Below are positions 1 to 5,832 of a DNA stretch of 6,940 bases, piece by piece (within the stretch, counting starts at the first letter, position 1; each line of letters starts with the position of its first letter). A program made the translations under genes and the position numbers. Origin of the DNA: Clostridia bacterium (lineage in GTDB: Bacteria > Bacillota > Clostridia > Lachnospirales > WQUN01); assembly GCA_025997155.1 (NCBI GenBank), contig BNUF01000125.1:1-6940 (forward strand), read 5' to 3'. The notes below the pieces were generated by a model, which was not told where the DNA came from, searched no databases, and saw only the letters and a list, made by a program, of their open reading frames with translations.

Positions 1-76
1 CATTAACTTCACTTTTTAAATGACCATTCTTCAATGCGTTCAACGCTTTTTCCCTTAAATCTATTGAATATGCCAT
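1..76 (-). CDS. IS630-family transposase, N-terminal fragment
   Basis: The reverse strand from ATG at 76-74 reads MAYSIDLREKALNALKNGHL, then five more residues before the window ends. This is the start of the N-terminal helix-turn-helix DNA-binding region of IS630-family transposases, which binds the terminal inverted repeats. The catalytic DDE domain is not in this part. No strong ribosome binding site precedes the ATG. The fragment is cut by the window edge, so whether this copy is intact cannot be judged here. Confidence 0.8.
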   Translation of the reverse strand, partial: MAYSIDLREKALNALKNGHLKSEVN

Positions 77-123
77 ACTTTTATTTTAACACATCTATTC
101 AATATTTTAAATAGCCTTGACTA
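1..123 (-). mobile_element. IS630-family insertion sequence, transposase 5' end (partial)
   Basis: This is the transposase-start end of an IS630-family element, running off the left edge of the window. The reverse strand encodes the typical N-terminus of this transposase family, and the outer end matches as an inverted repeat the IS end at 6816. The sequence GACTA at 119-123 is followed by TA at 124-125, the dinucleotide that IS630/Tc1-type elements duplicate on insertion. The element body beyond residue 25 is outside the window. The boundary at 123 is inferred from the terminal repeat and TA rule and could be off by two bases. Confidence 0.8.
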
Positions 124-125
124 TA
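105..125 (-). repeat. IS630 terminal inverted repeat (transposase-start end) plus TA
   Basis: Read on the reverse strand from 125 to 105, this matches 17 of 21 positions of the forward strand from 6814. The first seven bases, TATAGTC, are identical, and GCTA and TAAAA are also shared. Positions 124-125 (TA) are probably target DNA. Mismatches fall at repeat positions 8, 10, 15 and 16. Confidence 0.75.
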
Positions 126-138
126 CACATTTAACGCA

Positions 139-966
139 ATGGTTAAGGAGTATGAAATTCAGAGCAGAAAACTCGCGGCGTATAACAAGATTGGCGACAG
201 CTATAACATCTCGTATTACGGCGACGAGGCACACAAACGAATCGCATCGTATGCGGGAACGAGCGAGTTTACTATTGCGGACTATATCTCCCGACACATG
301 AAGAACGTTGAGGAGTACGCCTTGTCGTTTGAAGATAACGCGCTTATTGTGAACGGGCATATCGCCGCGAACAGCGAGGACTTGACCGTTACCGCAATGA
401 CTTTAGCGTACCTGTCGTTCACGCGGGGCATACCCGTGTTTGCTCCTGATATTCAGTTTGAGATTACGAACCAACTGAAGAACTTTTATTGCGGGTACGA
501 TGTGTACAGTATGGCGGATAAGGTGCGGTTTTTGCGAGAGTACCCCACGCTTACCGTAAAGACGAAAAGACACATATCGTATTTGTGTTATGTTCTGCCA
601 AACCGTCGGAAACTGAACGCGGACATTATGTTTCTGGAAAACGGTAAGATTAAGGCGGTGACTGTTGACCTGATGTCGTGCGTAACGTGTGAAACCGATA
701 GCGGTTTTGCCGATAACCTTGTGACCCTTGAGGACGCCTTCCCGACAAGCAAGTTTTTGAACGCGGGGAATTGCCTGTATTTGGAGGTTGACGGGGTGAG
801 ACGACTCGCGTATGTTAGGGAGATTAAGGCGGAGTTTTTGTCGCTGGTTTATCCTTGTGATGTGAACAGCAAACCGTTTACCGAATGCCTCACGCTCCCG
901 CTGTTGCTGGACGCGTTGCCGATGTCCGCATGGAGATTTTACGCGGGAGATGAGAATCACCCGTAA
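139..966 (+). CDS. Unrecognised 275-residue protein, probably the 5'-truncated C-terminal part of a RecJ-like DHH protein
   Basis: I do not recognise this protein with confidence. The ATG at 139 is only the first available start. The frame is open upstream to the IS boundary at 124, and no ribosome binding site precedes 139 (the AAGGAG at 145-150 lies inside the gene). This suggests the IS removed the true 5' end. Near the N-terminus is a stretch YYGDEAHKRIASYAG (about residues 26-40), with a His-x-x-x-Ala spacing loosely like the GGHxxAAG motif of DHHA1 domains. The rest shows alternating strand and helix patterns, a Cys-rich patch (CVTCE, about residue 180) and a strand-rich C-terminal part. 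Codon use (many GCG, AAC, GAC) resembles the helicase and RecJ-like genes at 3625-6830 more than the DUF4869 genes. The RecJ-like gene at the right edge lacks exactly a DHHA1 end and C-terminal domain, which this could supply. It may instead be an unrelated gene. Confidence 0.6.
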   Translation: MVKEYEIQSRKLAAYNKIGDSYNISYYGDEAHKRIASYAGTSEFTIADYISRHMKNVEEYALSFEDNALIVNGHIAANSEDLTVTAMTLAYLSFTRGIPVFAPDIQFEITNQLKNFYCGYDVYSMADKVRFLREYPTLTVKTKRHISYLCYVLPNRRKLNADIMFLENGKIKAVTVDLMSCVTCETDSGFADNLVTLEDAFPTSKFLNAGNCLYLEVDGVRRLAYVREIKAEFLSLVYPCDVNSKPFTECLTLPLLLDALPMSAWRFYAGDENHP

Positions 967-971
967 ACGAA

Positions 972-1298
972 TTGTTTTTTGAGTTTCTGCGAAAGCAAGT
1001 GAACGCGGGCGTGATTGACAAACCATTGAGACGGGACACCGCCTATCTTCCCGAATACGCAAAGGACGGATTGGGAGTCGTCGCGAACCAGTTTAGCAAA
1101 CTGTACGGTTCAATCAACTTTAACGACGTAGGGAAAGACGTTCGCGAGATGTACAGCCACTTTAACGTGGTTATGCGGAAATACGGTGTTGACCTTATAG
1201 GCAAGACAATCCCGATAAGCGTGCTTAGACACCAGCTGGACTACCTTACCCTGTGGGGAGCGAAAGACACGCTTATGCTGAAGAGTTGGAAGAAGTAA
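972..1298 (+). CDS. Hypothetical protein, 108 residues
   Basis: The function is unknown. The frame closes upstream at a TGA at 951, so the only start in frame is TTG at 972, five bases after the preceding gene's stop and without a convincing ribosome binding site. An attractive alternative is the ATG at 950, preceded by CGGGAG, which would encode MRITRKRIVF and then meet a stop. Removing one T from the run of six at 975-980 would join it to this frame as MRITRKRIVFEFLRKQ. The protein is soluble and mixed in charge, with no membrane segment or known motif visible. It ends at a TAA directly before a hairpin terminator, so it looks like the last gene of a transcript shared with the ORF at 139-966. 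Confidence 0.55.
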   Translation: MFFEFLRKQVNAGVIDKPLRRDTAYLPEYAKDGLGVVANQFSKLYGSINFNDVGKDVREMYSHFNVVMRKYGVDLIGKTIPISVLRHQLDYLTLWGAKDTLMLKSWKK

Positions 1299-1308
1299 GG
1301 GGGCAACT

Positions 1309-1330
1309 GGGCAAGCTATGCTTGCCCTTT
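1309..1330 (+). terminator. Probable intrinsic terminator
   Basis: A perfect 8-bp stem GGGCAAGC (1309-1316) / GCTTGCCC (1320-1327) with a 3-base loop is followed by TTTGTGTTT. It lies 10 bases after the stop at 1298. The T tract is interrupted by G, so termination may be incomplete and could let some transcription into the DUF4869 gene downstream. Confidence 0.7.
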
Positions 1331-1336
1331 GTGTTT

Positions 1337-1346
1337 GGAGGAGAGG
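1337..1346 (+). promoter_or_regulatory. Ribosome binding site fixing the DUF4869 start
   Basis: GGAGGAGAGG lies just upstream of ATG 1349. The frame is open further upstream to a GTG at 1253, but that extension overlaps the previous gene and runs through the terminator hairpin. The same signal in the same place precedes the tandem copy (1836-1845), so 1349 is the start. Confidence 0.8.
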
Positions 1347-1348
1347 GT

Positions 1349-1828
1349 ATGCTGTATCTGCATTTTGGCACGACTAAGGAAACGTTGTTTCGGTCGAGCG
1401 AGTATTTCGATTGGAACTTCCAAAGCGAGTGGTTGGAAAATCCTTTAGTGAAAGAGATAATATCGGATATTGATAAATCAACTGTGATTGGCGGTCGGGT
1501 TATTGATTCTCCCGTGTTGGTGATGATTACCCCACGAGAATTAGCGGGCGGAACAAAGGTTTTGATTCTTATTCTGTTTGAAGACGGCGACTATTATTGG
1601 AGTTCCGATATGGGTGACAACTGCTGCAAATGGATTTTGAGGATTTCGGAGATTAAGGATGTACACCTGTCTTTGATTCACATGATGTTGTTCCCAGAGG
1701 ACTTTAGCACACCAATGACTTTTGTTGATGTTGATAACCTTGTGGTGGACAATTATGACAAATATATAGACGTGCTTGGTGATAACTGGGATAGACTTAC
1801 GGATATTGAAGAAGGTGTTATATTGTAG
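1349..1828 (+). CDS. DUF4869 domain-containing protein
   Basis: This 159-residue protein starts MLYLHFG and matches from memory the pattern of DUF4869 proteins. It shows a short N-terminal strand, an aromatic patch followed by EWLENPLVKEI, the motif DIDKSTVIG, a SPVL segment, PRELAGGTKVLILIL, the conserved GDNCCKWIL around residue 90, and the RHxMxF-like segment here written IHMMLFPEDF. The biochemical role of the family is not established. It is small, soluble and lacks a signal peptide. The gene has a strong ribosome binding site and no clear promoter of its own; it sits just after a leaky-looking terminator. A diverged copy follows 19 bases after the stop. The codons are more AT-rich than in the genes at 124-1298 and 3625-6830, consistent with a separate origin. 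Confidence 0.8.
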   Translation: MLYLHFGTTKETLFRSSEYFDWNFQSEWLENPLVKEIISDIDKSTVIGGRVIDSPVLVMITPRELAGGTKVLILILFEDGDYYWSSDMGDNCCKWILRISEIKDVHLSLIHMMLFPEDFSTPMTFVDVDNLVVDNYDKYIDVLGDNWDRLTDIEEGVIL

Positions 1829-1847
1829 CGGGTTTGGAGGAGAGGTT

Positions 1848-2329
1848 ATGCTGTATATACATTTCGGACGAAGCAAGAAGACGATGCGGGGTTGGCGGAA
1901 ATGTTTTGACTGGAACTTTGAGAACAACTGGTTTGAAAACCATTAGTACGAGAAATGGTTTTGGATATAGACAAATCAACTGTACTCGGAGTTCGCAGTA
2001 TTGAATCTCCCGCATGGGGATTAATATCGCCACGAGAGCTTTCGGGTGGCGTTAAGACGCTTATCCTTATGCTGTTTGATGAAAATGGGTATTACTATCC
2101 AGCAAACGCAATGGGAGATAACTGCTGTAAGTGGATACTCAAGATTTCAGAAGTTCGGGATGTACACTTATTGCTTATGCACACAATGTTATTTCCCGAA
2201 GATTTTACAACGCCAATCACGCTTGTTGACCTTGATAACAAGATTGTACGCAGTTATGATGAATATATGCTTGCTGTAGCTTATAACCACGACCGCCTTG
2301 GAGATGTGGAAGATGGTATTAAATATTGA
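1848..2329 (+). pseudogene. Second DUF4869 gene, broken by a one-base frameshift
   Basis: From ATG 1848, behind GGAGGAGAGG (1836-1845), the frame reads MLYIHFGRSKK and on to FDWNFENNWFENH, then stops at TAG 1944. Homology to the upstream copy continues in another frame as LVREMVLDIDKSTVLG from TTA at 1943 to TGA at 2329. The upstream copy has ENPLV where this one has GAAAACCATTA, so a single base is missing around 1941. The lower part (1955-2329, 124 residues) keeps GDNCCKWIL and MLFPEDF and has no other lesion. The break is therefore recent, or an assembly or sequencing error. The sequence is not a recognisable slippery heptamer, so programmed frameshifting is unlikely. A 124-residue product from ATG 1955 is possible but has no ribosome binding site. 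Confidence 0.8.
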
Positions 2330-2332
2330 TAA

Positions 2333-2389
2333 ATGTACACACGCTACAACCCGTGCGACGACGACTTGCACCTGAGCGTAGAACTGTAA
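2333..2389 (+). CDS. Possible 18-residue peptide or gene remnant
   Basis: Directly after the tandem stops TGA TAA (2327-2332), in the same frame, lies ATG 2333 encoding MYTRYNPCDDDLHLSVEL and ending at TAA 2387. Its codons (GAC, AAC, CTG) look like those of real genes here rather than intergenic DNA. There is no good ribosome binding site. It may be the tail of a gene lost at the cassette boundary, or chance. Confidence 0.25.
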   Translation: MYTRYNPCDDDLHLSVEL

Positions 2390-2397
2390 ATAAAGCC

Positions 2398-2426
2398 TTG
2401 CCAATCACCCCGCAATGTGATATACT
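2398..2426 (+). promoter_or_regulatory. Sigma70/SigA-type promoter for the Rpn nuclease gene
   Basis: A -35 box TTGCCA (2398-2403) and a -10 box TATACT (2421-2426) are separated by exactly 17 bases. The predicted transcript starts near 2433, leaving a leader of about 30 bases before ATG 2463. This is the best promoter match in the window and makes the nuclease gene independent of the genes upstream. Confidence 0.75.
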
Positions 2427-2441
2427 TACTTTAGGAACAGC

Positions 2442-2466
2442 AAAGGGGAAAATGGAAGAAGTATGA
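2442..2466 (+). promoter_or_regulatory. Ribosome binding region with a four-codon leader ORF overlapping the Rpn start
   Basis: AAGGGGA (2443-2449) precedes ATG 2452, which encodes only Met-Glu-Glu-Val and stops at TGA 2464-2466, overlapping the nuclease ATG (2463-2465) as ATGA. The nuclease start also has its own weaker purine signal, GGAAGAAG (2454-2461). The overlap could couple translation, but a match this short may be chance. Confidence 0.3.
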
Positions 2467-3548
2467 AAAACGCCGAACAAGAAAAGAAGAATGAACCCCG
2501 CCATGATTACGATGGAACTTTGAAATCGTTCATTGACCACTACACCGACAAGGAAATTATCGACTTTATACGCGGAGCGTTTGGTGAGGAATTCCCCGCA
2601 GACAGCGTGGTTGCGAGACTTAATGTCGAAAGCCACGTTTCAACGGACAACAAAGAAAACGATAAGAAGATGCTTGATTACCTTATCTCCATAAATGGAA
2701 GAATGTTCCACTTTGAGTTTGAAAACGGAAAGAATAACGAAGTTATGAGTTTCAGAGTGTTTGAGTACGGCTTTCGTGCCGCAATAATGCACGGCAGAGA
2801 AGATAAAGAAAACTCTGTTCTGATGACATTGCCGAAATCAAAGGTGTTCTATTTAGAAGATAGCGAGGAAACTCCGACAGAACTGACGATAGGTTTGAAG
2901 CTTCCGTATCAATACCGTTTAGACGATGAAAACCATATCTTGTACTATAGCGTTCCGACAATACGGGAGCGTGATTATACGGCACAACAAATGCGGGAAC
3001 AATCTTTAGGAATAATGTTGCCGTTCTACACTCTTAACAGGAAAAATAAAGCTTCGGATAAGACGCTGGGTGAGTTTTTAGAATATCACCGTGAAGCGTA
3101 CGCCACTACCTTGCAGATGTATGAGGATAAAGAACTTTCGCTTCAGGTAGCTTACGGCATGATTGAGAACCTACGCAGTTCAACGCATGAACTGATTTGT
3201 AAAAGCAATATAGCGGATAAGGAAGGGGCTGTAAAACGTATGCAAGCAATAGAACAGGGAGTTAAAGAACAAATAGGCATTCGTATGTTTACGGACTACT
3301 TTGCGGATATGGACGGACTTAAGGCGAAACTTCAACAGGAACGTCAACGCGCGGAACAGGCATACCAACGTGAGGAACAGGAACGCCAACAACGACTTAA
3401 GCCCATAGCGAAAGCCATTGCCAAAGGGCGTTCCGCCGAGGACATTTACGACATATTCGATATGTCCGAAAAAGAACTGAAAGCCTTCCGCAAGCAGAAC
3501 AAATCCCTAATCGAAGAAATGAAAGCCGAACTTCTGTCTGGGAAATAA
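2463..3548 (+). CDS. Rpn-family recombination-promoting nuclease / putative transposase (PD-(D/E)XK)
   Basis: This 361-residue protein has the layout of Rpn-type (PDDEXK_2, 'putative transposase') proteins. The N-terminal nuclease core includes MLDYLISINGRMFHFEFE with candidate metal ligands Asp72, Glu85 and Glu87. A conserved segment of the SFRVFEYGFRAAI type follows (about 96-108). The middle is helical. A Gln/Glu/Arg-rich coiled coil lies near 285-310, and the tail (AKGRSAEDIYDIFDMSEKEL) resembles the 'G-x-S-x-E-x-I' C-terminal repeat seen in this family. Rpn proteins cut DNA and promote RecA-independent recombination in E. coli; the biological role here is unknown. Family members usually carry Glu-x-Gln in the core, while this one has Glu-x-Glu. 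The gene has its own promoter and terminator, which marks it as a self-contained unit. It appears intact. Confidence 0.85.
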   Translation: MKNAEQEKKNEPRHDYDGTLKSFIDHYTDKEIIDFIRGAFGEEFPADSVVARLNVESHVSTDNKENDKKMLDYLISINGRMFHFEFENGKNNEVMSFRVFEYGFRAAIMHGREDKENSVLMTLPKSKVFYLEDSEETPTELTIGLKLPYQYRLDDENHILYYSVPTIRERDYTAQQMREQSLGIMLPFYTLNRKNKASDKTLGEFLEYHREAYATTLQMYEDKELSLQVAYGMIENLRSSTHELICKSNIADKEGAVKRMQAIEQGVKEQIGIRMFTDYFADMDGLKAKLQQERQRAEQAYQREEQERQQRLKPIAKAIAKGRSAEDIYDIFDMSEKELKAFRKQNKSLIEEMKAELLSGK

Positions 3549-3563
3549 CATAAGATTTTGAGG

Positions 3564-3596
3564 ATAATGCGCCGAATTTGTTGGTGCGTTATTTTT
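3564..3596 (+). terminator. Intrinsic terminator after the Rpn nuclease gene
   Basis: A 10-bp stem ATAATGCGCC (3564-3573) / GGTGCGTTAT (3583-3592), with two G-U pairs and a 9-base loop, runs into TTTTT (3592-3596). It lies 15 bases after the stop at 3548 and separates the nuclease transcript from the helicase gene. Confidence 0.75.
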
Positions 3597-3609
3597 ATGT
3601 CTTGAATTT

Positions 3610-3615
3610 GAGGAG
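3610..3615 (+). promoter_or_regulatory. Ribosome binding site for the helicase TTG start
   Basis: GAGGAG lies 9 bases before TTG 3625, the only plausible start for the helicase frame. No convincing promoter is visible between the upstream terminator (ending 3596) and this site, so the source of helicase transcription is unclear. Confidence 0.6.
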
Positions 3616-3624
3616 TGGGTGTAA

Positions 3625-5832
3625 TTGGATTTGACAACGTGCACGCCCGAGAATATCGGGGAAATGAGTATTGAGGAAGTTGCGGCGTTAGCCAATCAAG
3701 TCAGCGAGGAAGAATACAGAATCCCGATTAAGGTGAAACTGCCCGTGTTGCAGTATATGTACAAATGTTTGGGATATCAGTTGAGTAACGACCTGCTGTT
3801 CGCTTTATTGGCAGACGTTAAGCAACAGCTGATTTTAGCTCCTGCAGGCGGGTGTAAAACCACGTCCAGCCAAGTTAAGATGATTCTGCTGAAGATATTT
3901 TGAAAACGAGTTTACGGCAGACACTTGACGTCGAATGAATGTTTGTGCCTCGTGTATAACGCGGAGAACCGCGTGCAGATGGACAGCAAACACGTTGAAC
4001 TGCTTACGCCGCTTGTGTCGAAAGGATTTGTTTCGTATCAACCTGATTCCGCGTCGTATGTGAATGTCGGCATAACAAGCCACACCTTGCACAGCTTTTG
4101 CAACTATTGGATTCGCCAGTATTTAGAGGATTTGAAGTTGGTTGGGTACGAACTCGCGCGGGCTGACGAAATGAACAGCTACTTTCTGTCGGGAATTGTG
4201 AAACTCAAGAAGGAATTCCCGAATCTTGACATTAAGGTGGATAGACTACAGACGTTGTATGACTTGGTGTATGGCTTGAATCTTGATTACTCACAGATTG
4301 ACGAGAACAATGAACTTTTGATTGAAGCAATCGCAAGTTGCAACGCAACCTCTGACCAGATAAGGAAACTGTTCACCACGTATGACAGCACGAAGAAGTT
4401 TTTCAGACGATATGACTTTACCGATATGCTCACGAAGATGAACAAACTGTTGGAACGCGATGACGTTTGCGCGAGAATCCACATATGCTACACTTGTGTG
4501 GTGGTTGACGAGATTCAGGATTTTACTCCGCTTATGATGACGATATTGCGGAAGATTGTTAGCCCGACGGCGCGTCTTTTAGCAATCGGCGATGAGGACC
4601 AGAGTATTTACGGATTTCGCGGCGCGGACGTGAACAACGCCGTGAGATTTCAAGAACACTTCCCAGAAAGTAAGGCGTTTCAACTGGTTACGAACAGGCG
4701 ATGCGGGGATAAGATTTTGGAGGCGGCGAGCAAGGTTATTGGACTCAACTCGAACAGGTTTAGCAAAAAGTTGGTTGCCGAGAGAATTGGCGGGAGCGTG
4801 AAGCTTTTGCCGTATGACGCTGATAGCGAACAGTTGCAGAAGCTCACGCAAGCCCTGCATGCCTTACCGCAAGAGGAACGGCTTTCGACAGTTGTGTGCT
4901 CACGCGAGAAGGTTTATGGTGCGCCAATCACGTTTGCCTTGTTTAAGGCGCAGATACCATTTTACACACTGAACTCCTTTAGGTTTGACTACCACGAGGT
5001 TTTCAAGGATTTTGTCGAGGTGATGGCACTGTTGTGGAAACCTTGCCGCGACAACTGGAAGAACCTGTATAAGGTGCTTAACGTGCGTAAAGACGAGTGG
5101 TTTGATTATATCCAGTACGACCCGAAGAAGAATGAAGTGCGTGCGTTCCCAGACAAGAACTCGCTGTGGGAGTTGGAATATAAACCGTTTATCGAGTATA
5201 AGGGGTTTAGGAACGCAATCCACGGAATCCACAACATCAGCAAAAAGATAAACTCGTTAGGCTGTTCAGAGTATATTGAGTATGTGTTAGAGTTGTTTAG
5301 ACGGAACTTTTGGAACATACGCAGTTCAATGGAAAAAGTGATGTGGAACAACGAGGCTTTTGATTGGGTAAACGACATCTTCAATAAGGACGTGCCTTAT
5401 CCGATTTTGTATGAGGGATTTGTGGACAAAATGGAAACCGTGAAGCGGAATCAAATGAAGCGGATTGGCGTAACGATTGCGACAATGCACGCGCTGAAGG
5501 GGCTTGAGTTTAAGAACGTTTATGTTACGTTTATGGCGGATTCGATTTTCCCAGCGTTTAGAGATATTGACGCAAAGGGCTACTCACAGGAGATTTCTTT
5601 ATCGCTGAAAGAGGCGGAAAGTCGGCTGGCGTATGTCGCTATGACACGGGCAAAAGACAACCTCACGCTGTATTACCCGAGGAGCGACCCAAGTTTTTAC
5701 ATTAACGTGCTACTTGCGGGAACGTCGCAGGCAGTTGAGCGAACGCCACAGATAGTGTTTAGCAACAAAACGAAATGGGGTGGAAGTTATGCTAAAAATT
5801 CAAGCGGCACAGACGATGACGCGCCTTTCTAA
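3625..5832 (+). pseudogene. UvrD/Rep-like superfamily 1 DNA helicase, interrupted by an in-frame TGA
   Basis: Read through, this is a 735-codon SF1A helicase that would unwind DNA 3'-5' using ATP. From TTG 3625 the first 70 residues are non-conserved, then comes Walker A APAGGCKTT (72-80, Lys78). Later motifs are Walker B DEIQD (295-299), motif III GDEDQSIYGFRGAD (322-335), motif IV around TNRRCGD, motif V THALKGLEF (621-629) and motif VI YVAMTRAK (670-677). Two faults stand out. Codon 93 (3901-3903) is TGA, with homology continuing in the same frame as LTSNECLCLVYN (motif Ia region). Cys77 stands where Walker A needs Gly; one G-to-T change (GGT to TGT) explains it. The piece after the stop (open from 3904, TTG 3925) is long and otherwise clean, so damage is recent, or the TGA is an error or read through. 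Without the first 92 residues it lacks Walker A and could not be a normal ATPase. The C-terminus is DDDAPF, like the SSB tip. The end overlaps the next gene by 44 bases. Confidence 0.85.

Larger units (their letters stand above)
1334..2329 (+). repeat. Tandem duplication of the DUF4869 gene with its ribosome binding site
   Basis: Two head-to-tail units start at TTTGGAGGAGAG (1334 and 1833), an offset of 499 bases, and include leader and gene. The leaders and first codons are nearly identical in DNA. The proteins are clearly paralogous (DIDKSTV, PREL, GDNCCKWIL, MLFPEDF shared) but many residues differ, so the duplication is old or the copies came from different sources. Confidence 0.8.

Noticed and set aside
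83..111. Transposase promoter on the minus strand (TAAAAT at 88-83)
   Set aside because: The -10-like box is acceptable, but the TTTAAA at the -35 distance is poor and the spacing would give a nearly leaderless transcript; too weak to annotate.
117..145. Outward-facing promoter from the IS end (TTGACT at 117-122) driving the first ORF
   Set aside because: The -35-like hexamer is good, but the bases 16-18 further on (around 139-146) do not resemble a -10 box.
403..1062. 219-residue minus-strand open frame opposite the first gene
   Set aside because: It is rich in Arg/His/Gln, as expected for a reverse shadow of GC-biased coding DNA, crosses two plus-strand genes and has no recognisable family.
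1930..1950. Programmed -1 frameshift in the second DUF4869 gene
   Set aside because: The sequence GAAAACCATTAG has no X-XXY-YYZ slippery heptamer and no obvious downstream stem; a lost base explains it more simply.
3901..3945. Selenocysteine at the helicase TGA
   Set aside because: I see no convincing hairpin directly after the TGA of the kind bacterial SECIS elements require, and the position is not a catalytic Cys site in SF1 helicases.
4579..5384. Several minus-strand open frames of 92-110 residues inside the helicase gene
   Set aside because: They lie opposite conserved helicase motifs, have no ribosome binding sites or family features, and are antisense shadows.
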